Positions 1 to 10,205 of a DNA stretch of 64,000 nucleotides are shown here, piece by piece. Within the stretch, counting starts at the first letter, position 1, and each line of letters begins with the position of its first letter. The notes below the pieces were generated by a model that was not told where the DNA came from, did no database searches, and saw only the letters and a program-made list of their open reading frames with translations. The translations under genes and the position numbers were made by a program. The stretch spans positions 62,001-126,000 of the forward strand of contig CAYTPV010000003.1 in assembly GCA_964440115.1 (NCBI GenBank), read 5' to 3'. The stretch comes from JAEWWD01 sp964440115. Lineage in GTDB: Bacteria > Bacillota > Clostridia > Christensenellales > CAG-138.

Positions 1-1
1 T

Positions 2-3000
2 AATAAATGCGTGGGAGGGGCTCTTATCCTCGGGCTCGATCTTGAGATTCAGCCAGTTGGAAAGCCCGTCGAGCGCGGCGGTGGTCAAAGCTTTGCCCGC
101 TTCGCTAAGCGCTGTCATGGCGTTTTCTTTGAGTGTAGTCGCGACATCGCCTTTGAGGAATGTCATGAGCTGCGTGACATCCACCATCTCAGAGAACAGC
201 TCGTTGGCGATTTCGGTAGCGGTATCTTCAAGTGCGCTGTCGGGCGTCAGCGTATCGGCCGGCGCGTTCGGATTGGCAGGTTTGAATGTTTCAGTAACCT
301 TCGCAGAAAGCAGACCGATCAGTTTGCTGAGCACGGCGTCTTTGACTTTCGAGGCCGTCTCTGTTCCGATTGTGCCAAGTGAAGCAAGCTTCTCTTCAAT
401 CTTCTGCCCGATGTCGTTGCTCAGTAATCCTTCAAGGCCCGTGCCGGTCAGCAGTGTGTTAGCGGCGTTGGCCACGAGTTTGGAAACGAGACCGTCCAGG
501 AATGATTTCAACGTGGAACTGTCCAGCAGGTTTTTGAGTCCCATGGAGTCTGCAAGGCTTGTAACCAGCTTTTCGATGGCCTGCTTGATGAGCGTTTCGA
601 CGATGTTGATATCTTCTTCTTCGGGCTGCGTTTCTTCCGTTGTAACCTGCGGGTCCTCGATAAGCGCCGTCACTTCCAAAGAACCGGCCGTGACGGACGC
701 GTCGTCGATATGCGCTATATTATAATAGGAAACAATGTTGATGGCGACGGCAACGCCCACGCCGATACGCGCATTGGTAGCGCTGGCGTTTGCATAGATG
801 GCCGCATCGGTATCGTTGCGCGATTGCACGATAACGCTGCCGGCGGCGGGTTCTTCGCTGCTGTCCCCATCGGGCTGATATGCTTCAACCACCGCGCCGG
901 ATATGTAGGCTTCGGCGCGATTGCACAGTACGTTCAGGTTAAACGCGGCGGCAATCTGAATATTGCCCTCGCTGGTCTGTGAGGTCTGACGGTTGGCGGT
1001 CAGGCCGCTGACCGCATCCGGGTTGGTATTGGTGCTGCCGGACCGACGGGAAAGACCGCTCCCGCCGGCGATACTTCGGTCTGCTTGTGCGTCCGCTTCT
1101 CCTTGCTGACTCTCCCCATCCGATTCAGATGAACCGGATGCAGCCGACGACGATTCTGTTCGGCTGGTTGAGCCCTGCGAACCCGCGCGGGAGTTGGAAG
1201 TCAAAGAACTCCTGCTGACTGCGCGAACGGTAACACTGCGCGCACGCGCGCTGCGCCTGAGCACGGCATTTGCTGTATCGTTGAGCACGGTGATGGCGAA
1301 GGATGCGCCCACGCCCACGCTGCCGCCCGCCGCCGCCGCGTTTGCGGCCACTTCACGGGTAACGGAGTTGCTGGAGGATATGGCCATATCCCCGCCGAGC
1401 TTGATTGCGCGGCCGGAGCCAAGGTATGCGCTGGTATAAATACCGGAAATATCGAGCGCCAAAACGGGCGTGATGGAAATGCCGCCCGCCGAGCCCGCTT
1501 TTGCAAGCATAGCTTCGGAGCTCGCGTGATCCGCAGTGATCTTCAAAGGACCAAGCTTGCCGCCTTCGGTGGGCACATTGCCGGTATACCCGGTGACGCT
1601 GATGATATCTGCGCCGTCATCCACGCCAGCTACCACATCCACGCCGGTCACCGCAACCGCAATGCCCGCGCCGACGCCTATTTTCGATGCGTTATCGCTG
1701 CTGACGGCATCCGCTGAAGTGGTAAACCGCTCATTGGAGGAAGATTTAACGCTGAGGTCTCCGCCGTCGGTGAGATACACCGTTGCGCCGTCGAGTATGG
1801 CCGCACGGGTTTTCGCTGTGGCGACATGTACGGTAAGCGCGCCGCCGATGCCGATATCGCCCTGCGAATACCCGGCCTTGGAAGCGGCGCTTGAAAGCAG
1901 CTGGTCATCCTCGCTGCCGGAAGTGGCGCTGATGGAAAGTGACCCGGCCTGTATGGTGCCGTTTGCAATATACGCGTTGTTTTTATGGGAAGTGACGGCG
2001 ACCGTTACACCCACGCCCAAGGAGAACGTGGATTTCTTGGGCGCGCTCGCGCCGGTGCCGGTACCCGTGTAATCCGGATCGGTAATGAACTCGGCCAGTA
2101 TGGTGATGACGGGAGTTGCGGATGTAAACGTAGGCAGCGTGTAATAGAAGTTGCCCTGTGCATCCGCCGAAACGGGAACGGTAGCCGTAACGGAGCCATC
2201 CTCCGTTTTTACCTTGAGCGAATTTTCCTTGAGTTTGTATCCTTCGTTCGGGGTTGCGACGAGTGTTATTTTCTCCCCGCTGTCCACGCGCGAAGGCGCC
2301 GTCACATTGCCGTTTGTCTTGGCGGTCGTATCTACCGCAAGAGCAAACCCTTTATCTTCGAATACGGCAGTGATGTAAATATAGTTGGCGGCGGAATAGC
2401 CGGCCGGCATGGTGAAGCTGTTGCTGGCGTCCAGTGTTAGCACTTCGACGGAACTCGGGGTACCATCGTCATCGTAAACGGCGGCTGTGATGGACTTGAG
2501 TTTCTTGCCATCGGTTGCGGCCTGATCCGAAACCGTAATCGTTACTTTCTCGCCCGCATCCGCTTTGGTATCGGATGTGGAAAGATATTTCTTGACGGTG
2601 TCGTCGATCCGGACTTCGAATGCTTTCTCGCCGAACGTGACCGAGATAGTCACATCCTCGCCGGGCATGGTGAACGTGTACTTGCCGTCGGTAAGCGTAA
2701 TTGTCGTGGTGTTATATTTAATAGAAGTAACTGCGTTGCCTTCGCCGGGAGTGACCGTCAATGTAACGGTATCGCCCGTCTTTGCGTTGGCCGGACCGGT
2801 GACTTTGCCATCGAGACCCGCGCCGATCGTGACGGTGTGGCTGTCGGCTTCAAACTGTGCGGATACGGTGATCTTCGCATCGGCGGGGAGACCTGCGGGG
2901 ATATCGAAATAATAACTATCGCCGGAACCGAGCGTAAGTTTCGCTTCCACCAGCGTGGAGGTCGTCGGGTCAGTGTAACTATACTTGAGAGTATTCAAGG

Positions 3001-6000
3001 TAAGCTTATATCCCTGCCGCGGATCAATCTGGAACGCCGCGCGCGTACCCGATCCCTGGGAGACGCACGTGACCGTACCGTTCACCGTAGCGGATATGAC
3101 GATGGGCTTGCCCTGCACCTGCTGTTCCTGTGTGACAACGTCGCCCGTGGTATCGGCAGGCGTTTCGCCCGTACCTGCACCAACTTCCTCGGCTGCGTCT
3201 TGGGGAATGGGTGAGCCGTCAGCGGAAGTTGAGGACTGCGTGGTGGCGACGGCGTTCAGGTTGAGCGCGCCGCCCGCGCGAATGGTGCCGGTGGTATCGA
3301 TATACGCATCGTTGTTGTTGAGCACAACGGCTACCGCCACCGCACCTACTGCCTGAGAAGAAGAATTGCTTTTGCCCGCACCGGAACCCGTTTCGGGAGT
3401 CGTGCCTTCTGCTACCTGTTCAAATATTGCGGATAGCACCACATTGCCCGCAGGCATTGTCAGCACATATTCGCCGGCGGCGTTCGCCGCGAGAGTCTGT
3501 ATGCTGGTGCGGCCTTCCAATTGCGTGGTTGCCTTGAGGGAGCCGGCCTGCAGCTGATACCCTGTCCCGGGGTTCACGGTGATGACGATTTCCTTACCTG
3601 CGTCCGCAGAGCCAGTTGCAGGAATGAGCGCGCCGTTCTGCAGAGTCGTATCGGCCGTGACGGTATATGCGCCGGTAGTTCCAGCGCCGGTTTCCGTTTG
3701 CTGTTCGGTGCCCGCGGTGCCTTCGTCGAACAGATCGGAAATGCCCTGGCTGTCATCCTCTTCCTCTTCATCAAAGAGGTTGCCGGTGCCAAGATCCGGA
3801 TCGCTTGCCGTGCGTGCGCGGAACACCGCGACGATTGTCACTTCGGCATCCGGCATGACGAATGAGAAGGAATTGCCGCCGCCGGAGATATTGATGTTCT
3901 TCGTCACCTGCGCGGATTGCCCCGCGGGAAGATACGTATAGGTAAGCGCCTCAAGCGCGTAGCCTTCGTTGGGTTTTACGGTGACGGTCGTTTGCTCGCC
4001 AGCTTTTACTTTTGCAGGTGTGGTGACGGAGCCGTTGGTGGTGGTCTGCGCATTCACTTTATAACCGTCGGTTCCCGCAACCTGCTGCACGGCTTTATTC
4101 AAGCCGATAAACGCCTTGGCCTGCGCGCCCAGCTTGGTTGCCGCCGCGCCGAGTATTGTCTTGACGATGTCGAGCACGCTGGAGAGACTTTGTGATTGCC
4201 CGTTCTGATCGCCGGATGCTTCGGGAGCGGCAGAAGTCGCCTTCGTAGTCACGCGCTCATCCGAATTGGAGGTGATGCTGATATTCTGCAGCGCGTACAG
4301 GGAAGCCGCACCTTTGACCGCCGCGTCCACATCCTGTATGACAACAGAGAAAGCGAAGAAGCCGCCGAATGTGTTGCCCGTGGTGCCGGCGGTCGCGCCG
4401 CCAGCGCCGCTGCTTCCGCCGGTACCCGTTGTGGGGTTGGAAGTGGTATCCTTCGTTTCCGGCGCCTTGCCTCCGGCCTTGGTGGTGACGCTCGTTTTCC
4501 CTTCGGACTTGAGCATGATGCTGCCGGCGTTGGAGGTGATGTTTCCCTTGACTTCCACATGCGAGTCGACCACCGCTACGGATACCGCAAGGGATATGGG
4601 CAGCTTACCCGCGGTCGATGCCGTAGTCATGGTCACATCAGCATTGGAGGTGAGTGTCACGCTGCCGCCCGCCGTGATGGAAGCATTCTCCCCGACTTTG
4701 ACGGAGGAACCCGCCACCACCACCGCAACCGCCAGCGGTATGAACCACTTGGCGAGCGATGCATTGGACGCGGCAACATTCACCAGCGCCTTTGCCGCAG
4801 CTTCCACGGTAGAGCCCGCGGTGATGACGCCGAGTATGAGAATTTCTGCAGTGCCGACCTTTACGCTTACGAAGTTGAAGCCTTCGCCAGCCGGCAGCAG
4901 GGAACTTGTCTGTTCAGAACCAGCGGTGAGCAGTACGGAGCCCGACGCGTTGAGGTTCGCACCCTCGGCGAGTTTGATGGACGCGCTGGAGACGATGTCC
5001 ATGATGCTGGTCTGATATTCGTAATCGTTGGGAAGTCCCAAATCCTTCGCGGAGAGATTGATGTTCTTATCATCGTCGAGAGCCGTGAGAAATATGTTGC
5101 GGCCCTGCACCGTGCCGGTCACCGTGATGTTCTTGGCTTCGAGCGTTACGTTAAGACCGGCGGCGTTGAGCGTGCCGATGGTGAGGCTGTCCCCGCCCTT
5201 AATCGTCAGGTTGGAAAGAAAGCCGCTGCCATTGATGGTCAGCGTTGTGATAGTGCTTTGATTGAGCAGATAGTTGGTAAACAGTCTGTTTGCCGTGTAC
5301 TGGTTACTGATGATATCGGATGCGTTGATGACGATTTCGGGCTTGTTGGTAAGCTCGTCCGTATACTGCTCAATGGAGGAAGCGTTCAAATCCATCGTTT
5401 GACCGCCCTCATTCTGCAGGTGGATATTCTCAGCCGAACCGCTAATGGACGGATTGCTTTCATCGCCCTGTTTGAGCGCGCCTGTCAGATGCAGCCTGTC
5501 GCTGCCTGCGCCGCCATCCGCACGCACACTGCCAACAGACCGCGCGGCGGAAACATCCACGGATATCGTATCGTCTCCCAAACCGCCATTGAGCGTCGCT
5601 GCGTTGTCTTCGCTTCTTGCTGCGCTTTCCGATGCGGAAAGCTTGAGCGTATCGTTTCCGTCGCCGCCGTTGACCGTAACGCTTGTATCCGAGCCGTCGA
5701 GCACGGTGGAAATCGTATCATTCGCTTGCGTGCCATTGACAGTGACGCTGGCGTTTTTCACGGTGACTATTTTATCGAGCGACAAATACAAACCGGCCAG
5801 CACCACGTCGATACCCTCTATGGTGATATTGCCGTTTACCTTTGCGCTGCCCGATGAATTTGTGTTGATGGAGTCTTTGTTGATGGGCTTGCCATCTGCT
5901 GCCTGCGTATAAGAATCGGAAGCAAGTATGTAAAGTTTAACGCCTTCGCGCACGCTGGAACCAACGATGTTGATATCTCCGTCATAGGTGCCGGCGGACA

Positions 6001-6433
6001 CGTCGATGGTGATAGACTCTGTATTGTCTTGTATATCTGCAAGAGCCGCGTCAACGGCTTTTTGTATAGCATTCTTGGGCGTGACTTCGACCGGTTCGGT
6101 GGGAGTACCTGAGCCAGTATCGGTGCCTGCATCTGTTTCTGTTTCCGCGGCGGAGGCGCCATTTGTGAATTCTTTAGGCTTGTCCACGACATTTTTGCCA
6201 TCCTGCACACGTTCCACAATGGTGGCGGTGCCTGGCGCGGCAACGGGATCCTGTGTCAGGGCGACGTCATCCTGACCGATGGAAGTCGTTTCTTCCTCTG
6301 TGACTGTTTCTTCTGCCCGGGCAGTGCTCGGAAGAAAGAACACGAGCGTGAATGCCAAAAATACGCATAGCAATGCGGCCGCCTTTCGGCTGCAGAATGC
6401 CCTTCTCAGCAAAACGCCAATCCCATCGGACAT
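2..6433 (-). CDS. giant secreted filamentous adhesin (LktA/FHA-like), N-terminal part, open at left edge
   Basis: One minus-strand frame is open from an ATG at 6433 to the window edge, about 2,144 codons with no stop. A G-run ribosome binding site precedes the ATG. Residues 1-40 are a signal peptide with a long hydrophobic stretch ending TARA/EE. Residues 250-310 carry three RTX-like nonapeptides (GGDGNDTL, GGLGDDTI, GGAGSDRL), the usual calcium-binding form. Six divergent InlB B-type repeats (GEkvTltvtPneGY ... FtMPdadVtItavF) lie at about 790-875, 918-1006 and four in a row at 1110-1450. Between and after them recurs a beta-helix motif of the type VGVGVAVAIN...AYI...AGSLxVxA, typical of leukotoxin LktA and filamentous haemagglutinin. 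Two low-complexity Ser/Gly/Thr linkers are present. Probably a surface or secreted adhesin; the C-terminus and any sorting signal are outside the window. Family placement is inference from motifs. Confidence 0.85.
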   Translation of the reverse strand, partial: MSDGIGVLLRRAFCSRKAAALLCVFLAFTLVFFLPSTARAEETVTEEETTSIGQDDVALTQDPVAAPGTATIVERVQDGKNVVDKPKEFTNGASAAETETDAGTDTGSGTPTEPVEVTPKNAIQKAVDAALADIQDNTESITIDVSAGTYDGDINIVGSSVREGVKLYILASDSYTQAADGKPINKDSINTNSSGSAKVNGNITIEGIDVVLAGLYLSLDKIVTVKNASVTVNGTQANDTISTVLDGSDTSVTVNGGDGNDTLKLSASESAARSEDNAATLNGGLGDDTISVDVSAARSVGSVRADGGAGSDRLHLTGALKQGDESNPSISGSAENIHLQNEGGQTMDLNASSIEQYTDELTNKPEIVINASDIISNQYTANRLFTNYLLNQSTITTLTINGSGFLSNLTIKGGDSLTIGTLNAAGLNVTLEAKNITVTGTVQGRNIFLTALDDDKNINLSAKDLGLPNDYEYQTSIMDIVSSASIKLAEGANLNASGSVLLTAGSEQTSSLLPAGEGFNFVSVKVGTAEILILGVITAGSTVEAAAKALVNVAASNASLAKWFIPLAVAVVVAGSSVKVGENASITAGGSVTLTSNADVTMTTASTAGKLPISLAVSVAVVDSHVEVKGNITSNAGSIMLKSEGKTSVTTKAGGKAPETKDTTSNPTTGTGGSSGAGGATAGTTGNTFGGFFAFSVVIQDVDAAVKGAASLYALQNISITSNSDERVTTKATSAAPEASGDQNGQSQSLSSVLDIVKTILGAAATKLGAQAKAFIGLNKAVQQVAGTDGYKVNAQTTTNGSVTTPAKVKAGEQTTVTVKPNEGYALEALTYTYLPAGQSAQVTKNINISGGGNSFSFVMPDAEVTIVAVFRARTASDPDLGTGNLFDEEEEDDSQGISDLFDEGTAGTEQQTETGAGTTGAYTVTADTTLQNGALIPATGSADAGKEIVITVNPGTGYQLQAGSLKATTQLEGRTSIQTLAANAAGEYVLTMPAGNVVLSAIFEQVAEGTTPETGSGAGKSNSSSQAVGAVAVAVVLNNNDAYIDTTGTIRAGGALNLNAVATTQSSTSADGSPIPQDAAEEVGAGTGETPADTTGDVVTQEQQVQGKPIVISATVNGTVTCVSQGSGTRAAFQIDPRQGYKLTLNTLKYSYTDPTTSTLVEAKLTLGSGDSYYFDIPAGLPADAKITVSAQFEADSHTVTIGAGLDGKVTGPANAKTGDTVTLTVTPGEGNAVTSIKYNTTTITLTDGKYTFTMPGEDVTISVTFGEKAFEVRIDDTVKKYLSTSDTKADAGEKVTITVSDQAATDGKKLKSITAAVYDDDGTPSSVEVLTLDASNSFTMPAGYSAANYIYITAVFEDKGFALAVDTTAKTNGNVTAPSRVDSGEKITLVATPNEGYKLKENSLKVKTEDGSVTATVPVSADAQGNFYYTLPTFTSATPVITILAEFITDPDYTGTGTGASAPKKSTFSLGVGVTVAVTSHKNNAYIANGTIQAGSLSISATSGSEDDQLLSSAASKAGYSQGDIGIGGALTVHVATAKTRAAILDGATVYLTDGGDLSVKSSSNERFTTSADAVSSDNASKIGVGAGIAVAVTGVDVVAGVDDGADIISVTGYTGNVPTEGGKLGPLKITADHASSEAMLAKAGSAGGISITPVLALDISGIYTSAYLGSGRAIKLGGDMAISSSNSVTREVAANAAAAGGSVGVGASFAITVLNDTANAVLRRSARARSVTVRAVSRSSLTSNSRAGSQGSTSRTESSSAASGSSESDGESQQGEADAQADRSIAGGSGLSRRSGSTNTNPDAVSGLTANRQTSQTSEGNIQIAAAFNLNVLCNRAEAYISGAVVEAYQPDGDSSEEPAAGSVIVQSRNDTDAAIYANASATNARIGVGVAVAINIVSYYNIAHIDDASVTAGSLEVTALIEDPQVTTEETQPEEEDINIVETLIKQAIEKLVTSLADSMGLKNLLDSSTLKSFLDGLVSKLVANAANTLLTGTGLEGLLSNDIGQKIEEKLASLGTIGTETASKVKDAVLSKLIGLLSAKVTETFKPANPNAPADTLTPDSALEDTATEIANELFSEMVDVTQLMTFLKGDVATTLKENAMTALSEAGKALTTAALDGLSNWLNLKIEPEDKSPSHAFI

Positions 6434-6462
6434 AAACGTCCCCCCCGTCATGGCATAGATAG

Positions 6463-6516
6463 ACCTATTTAGATTTTACTACCAAAAAAGCAAAATACAC
6501 AAGCCCATAAATAGGT
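6463..6516 (-). promoter_or_regulatory. 9-bp inverted repeat upstream of the adhesin gene
   Basis: ACCTATTTA at 6463-6471 and TAAATAGGT at 6508-6516 form a perfect 9-bp inverted repeat with a 36-bp spacer, 30-83 bp upstream of the adhesin ATG in an AT-rich gap. Possible operator; no regulator is identified. Confidence 0.35.
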
Positions 6517-6615
6517 AAATTATGTTGCTAAATCGACAAATATTTAAAATCTGTTGGATATCATGTGTTTTGCAACTGCTGAACAAAAAATAACATAATC
6601 TTCTGAAATATGTAT

Positions 6616-7890
6616 TTATTTCCTCGCAAGCTGTTTGATAATCGCCTTTGCGATGGCGGTCAGTTCGGCATCCTCGCTCAATTCGGCCACCTGTTTCATA
6701 TCCGCAAGCGCGTTTTCGTTTTGCCCCAATTGCAGATAGCACGCGCCGCGGTTGTAGTAGCATTGCGATGTCGTCTCGCCGCCCGTAATAGCTGCGCTGA
6801 AATCTTCCACGGCATCCGCAGCCCTGCCTTGCGCCATTCGGCTTACTCCCCTGTAATACCGCATGGATGCTTGGGGCTGGCCATGTTCGAGGGCGCTGGT
6901 GAACTGTGTTTCCGCATTATCAAACTGCTTGAGCGTCATATACGTATAACCCATGTAGCTGTTGAGCGTACCGTAATCCAATTCAGCGGAACCCAGTGAC
7001 AGGGCCTGATTGCCGTATTCCAGCACCTGCTCGCTTTTTCCCAGCAGATACGCGCAGATAGCCGCCTGACCATAACACAGGCCCGGGTCTTTGTATCCGC
7101 GCTGCGCGGCGGTCACAAGATCCTGCATGGCCGGTTCGTAATCGCTGTTTTGCAGTTTGCACGCACCGCGTAAAAAGTACACCGTGCCTGTACTGTCATA
7201 GGTCAGCGCGAGAAAATCGTTACAAGCCTGTTCCGCAAGATTATATGCGCCTTTTACATAATACAGCTGAATAAGCGCCGTCCGCATGGTATAATCCGCA
7301 GGCTGCAGCTTCAGATACGCGGTAAGATTTTCAATGGCTTCATCCGTCTTGCCCTGCTCGGAATAAATCTGCGTTTTTAAAAGATATGCCTGCGCCTGCG
7401 TATTATCAAGCTCGAGAACCTGATCAAAATAGGAAAGCGCCTGCTCATAATTGTTCTGCAGCGCGAGCAGGCAGCCCTTTTTCATAAGCAGATCGACGTA
7501 CAACGCGGTCCCTGAACCCGATAAGGAGGATTCAATCATTTCCAGGCAAACGTCCACCAGCGCGAGTGCATCGGAATATTCCGCCTTCGCTATCTTTTCG
7601 GATGCGAGATCATAATAATCTTTGAGCGTGGTCGGTTTTTTCAGCATGCCGGAAATAACCTGTTCCGCACGCTCTAAAGTGCTTTTTTGCACATATTCCG
7701 TGCTCTTCGCAAGATAATTGTTTGCGGCGGCGGCAGGATTTGTCCCGTCTGCATCCTGCATGGATATGGTAACGCGAATAGCGTCCGCGAGCAGGATAGA
7801 GCAAAGCAAAAGCGCAGCCATCGTCACTGCGGCAATCCGAAGCCCCAGACTCGTGCTGCGCACGCCTTTTACCGGTTTAACCTGCTCCAT
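6616..7890 (-). CDS. membrane-anchored tetratricopeptide repeat protein
   Basis: 424 residues. A short basic N-terminus is followed by one transmembrane segment (about residues 18-38), then an extracytoplasmic region made almost wholly of TPR helices from about residue 60 to the end. Typical units include YFDQVLELDNTQAQAYLLKT, IENLTAYLKLQPADY and CYYNRGACYLQLGQNENALA. TPRs are protein-protein scaffolds. The gene has its own ribosome binding site (GGAGG, 4-5 nt before ATG) and lies directly upstream of the giant adhesin on the same strand, with a 182-bp gap. A role in presenting or assembling surface proteins is possible but only inferred from position. No enzymatic motif is seen. Confidence 0.8.
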   Translation of the reverse strand: MEQVKPVKGVRSTSLGLRIAAVTMAALLLCSILLADAIRVTISMQDADGTNPAAAANNYLAKSTEYVQKSTLERAEQVISGMLKKPTTLKDYYDLASEKIAKAEYSDALALVDVCLEMIESSLSGSGTALYVDLLMKKGCLLALQNNYEQALSYFDQVLELDNTQAQAYLLKTQIYSEQGKTDEAIENLTAYLKLQPADYTMRTALIQLYYVKGAYNLAEQACNDFLALTYDSTGTVYFLRGACKLQNSDYEPAMQDLVTAAQRGYKDPGLCYGQAAICAYLLGKSEQVLEYGNQALSLGSAELDYGTLNSYMGYTYMTLKQFDNAETQFTSALEHGQPQASMRYYRGVSRMAQGRAADAVEDFSAAITGGETTSQCYYNRGACYLQLGQNENALADMKQVAELSEDAELTAIAKAIIKQLARK

Positions 7891-8026
7891 ATGGCCTCCG
7901 CCGCTTCACACTAAGTGGGCACGCTTGATAGCTTACAGTATAACACAGACTTGCAACTATCGCATGCGCTTACATTTATAAACAGTCATGATGTGATATT
8001 TATATAAATAGGAAGAATCCGCCGTA

Positions 8027-8884
8027 TCAGCTTTCCAGTTCCTTAAAACCTTCGCCGTGCACTTCCGTCGCGTCCGATAATATAGTGAACGCGCGCGGGT
8101 CCAAGGCGCGCACCGTCTGTAATGTCAGGGCGACCTCGCTGCGGCGGGCAATGGTCATAAGCATGGTCTTTTCCTTGCCGGTAAACGCCCCGCGCGCGGG
8201 CAGTATCGTTACCCCGCGCCCCATTTCGTGTGCAAGCTTTTGTACGAGCGCGTCCGTCTGATCCGTAACGATATAAATCACTTTTGCGTGGTCTACACCC
8301 TGCTGTATGGCGTCTATGGTTTTACTGACCACAAACAGAGTCACCATGGAATACAGCGCAACCTCGATATTGCGGAATACCGCTACAGCGAACAGCACCA
8401 CCGCAGTATCGATGATCATCAGAAGCTGCCCCAGCGACAATGCCGGACCGCGCTTAATGAGCATGAGTCCGATCAGATCCGTACCGCCGGTGCTGATGCC
8501 ACGTATGAGCATCAACCCCAGGCCAGCACCCATCAACCCGCCGCCCATCACGGCGGCAAGCAGCGTATTGTTGGTGTATCCCGGTATAAGCAGCCCGAAC
8601 ACATCGATGCCTATGGAAAGAAGTACCGTCGCCACTATGGTTTTGGCGAGCGGCTTGATGCCCAATCTGCGCCAGGCCACAATCATCAGTGGTACGTTCA
8701 AGAGCAAGGTCAGCGTGCCGACAGGAACCGAAATGAGGTGCGCAATCGCCGTTGCTACGCCGGATATTCCGCCCGGCGCAATTTGATTGGGCACGGTAAA
8801 CACCGCGAGGCCCAATGCGGTAAGCGCGCTTCCTATGATAATGACTACGATATCCAGCAGCAGCCTTTTATGCTCCTTACGCAT
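8027..8884 (-). CDS. YitT family membrane protein with C-terminal DUF2179
   Basis: 285 residues. Five to six membrane segments fill residues 10-190 and contain the YitT signature NQIAPGGISGVATAIAHL and the GGTDLIGLML repeat. From about residue 195 comes the soluble DUF2179 domain (VIYIVTDQTDALVQ ... GRGVTILPARGAFTG). Length and layout match the family, whose transported substrate is unknown. Its ATG overlaps the last 8 bp of the aminopeptidase gene, and its ribosome binding site (GGGAGG) is inside that gene, so the two are translationally coupled. Confidence 0.9.
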   Translation of the reverse strand: MRKEHKRLLLDIVVIIIGSALTALGLAVFTVPNQIAPGGISGVATAIAHLISVPVGTLTLLLNVPLMIVAWRRLGIKPLAKTIVATVLLSIGIDVFGLLIPGYTNNTLLAAVMGGGLMGAGLGLMLIRGISTGGTDLIGLMLIKRGPALSLGQLLMIIDTAVVLFAVAVFRNIEVALYSMVTLFVVSKTIDAIQQGVDHAKVIYIVTDQTDALVQKLAHEMGRGVTILPARGAFTGKEKTMLMTIARRSEVALTLQTVRALDPRAFTILSDATEVHGEGFKELES

Positions 8885-10022
8885 GTGTGCCTCCCGCAGA
8901 TTCTTCGGGGTTCAGCCCGTAAAGCTCCGGCAGCAAAAACAGTCCATCCCGCCGTATGAGAGTATTATCGAAATAAATCTCACCGCCGTAGGGCGCTGAC
9001 TGCAAGCAGACGATGTCCATATGCAGCGCGGATTTATTGCCGTTGAACGCGGACGCATAAGCGCAGCCCGGAGTCAGGTGAAAAGAACCGCCTATTTTTT
9101 CATCGTAGAGTGTATTCCCCATGGGTTTTGTAATTTCGTTGTTGACCCCCAGCGCAAATTCACCTAAGTATCGCGCACCCTCGTCCGTATCCAGCAGACG
9201 GTTCAGCCCCTGCGTATCGTTGGCGCAGCTTGCTTCCACAATGCGGCCGTTCTCGAATACCAGCCGCGGATCGTGGTACTGCCTGCCCAGCATGTGCAGT
9301 GCGGTGTTGTACTGGATAACGCCGTTGGCGCTATCTTTGACCGGCGCGGTGTACACTTCACCGTCGGGTATGTTGCGTTCGCCAAAACAGGGAACGACCG
9401 GCATATCCCGAATGGAAAACTGCAGGTCGGTACCCGGCCCTTTGATACGGACCGCATCCGTGCGCAGCATCAGATCAATGAGCGGCTGCATGCTTTTCCG
9501 CATGCGCGCATAATCGACAAGCGCCGACCGAAGGAAAAACTCGTACAGATCGTCATAACACATATTCGCTTTTTGTGCGTCGGCCATGGTGGGCCAGTGC
9601 AGATATACCCAGCGCCTCTCGTCAATACGAATATCACGGATAGGACGCATTGCCGCGCGGTATAGCGATACGGCGCGGGGATCGGCTGCGCTCAGTTCCG
9701 CGTCGTTTTCGTCGACACCGATATCCACATGTGCGGCCAAATGCGCCCAGCGCGCCTTTTCCCATTCTATCTGCTTTTCAAAAACCGGCTGCGTGTTTTC
9801 GGGATGATCCGCATCGATAAACCCAAAAAACAGGCGCTGCAGTTCGTCATCCTCCAGCCGCACATACGGTACTGTTCCTATGCTGTGCGCCCGCTTCATG
9901 AGCGCTTTGATGAGCGGCTTTGCGGCAGCCCCCGCGTTGATTTCAAACAGTTCCCCCGGCGTCAACCGCAAGCTGTGCTTAAGCAGCAGTTGTGCAAGCT
10001 GATCCAATCGCGTATCCCGCAT
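8877..10022 (-). CDS. M29 family aminopeptidase (AmpS/AmpT-like)
   Basis: 381 residues, normal for family M29 metallo-aminopeptidases, which remove N-terminal residues from peptides with a two-metal centre. The expected metal-site regions are all present: GERNIPDGEVYTAP, LGEFALGVN, GNTLYDEKIGGSFHLTPG and SALHMDIV, giving the Glu, Glu, His, Tyr, His and Asp ligands. It has no signal peptide, so it is cytosolic. It is the first gene of a two-gene unit with the YitT protein, overlapping by 8 bp. A TATACT -10-like element lies about 40 bp upstream. The start is an ATG preceded by a GGGGGT box. Confidence 0.9.
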   Translation of the reverse strand: MRDTRLDQLAQLLLKHSLRLTPGELFEINAGAAAKPLIKALMKRAHSIGTVPYVRLEDDELQRLFFGFIDADHPENTQPVFEKQIEWEKARWAHLAAHVDIGVDENDAELSAADPRAVSLYRAAMRPIRDIRIDERRWVYLHWPTMADAQKANMCYDDLYEFFLRSALVDYARMRKSMQPLIDLMLRTDAVRIKGPGTDLQFSIRDMPVVPCFGERNIPDGEVYTAPVKDSANGVIQYNTALHMLGRQYHDPRLVFENGRIVEASCANDTQGLNRLLDTDEGARYLGEFALGVNNEITKPMGNTLYDEKIGGSFHLTPGCAYASAFNGNKSALHMDIVCLQSAPYGGEIYFDNTLIRRDGLFLLPELYGLNPEESAGGTHA

Positions 10023-10205
10023 GGTGTGATTTTACCCCCTGTTTTTTCCTGCGATATGAGTATAGCACAAAGCCGCACCGCATAAAACCAGCACACGCTG
10101 GATGTACGTGTAAAATGGCGGTATGAGTTTTGTTGTAATAAAAAACCGCCACAAAAAGGGCGGTACAAATTCTGTTGGCATTGGGCAGCACACCTATGCT
10201 TTGAT

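Noticed and set aside
4196..5857. 553-codon plus-strand frame inside the adhesin region
   Set aside because: Antisense to the giant adhesin frame. Its translation is Arg/Gly/His-rich with no domain, and it has no start signal.
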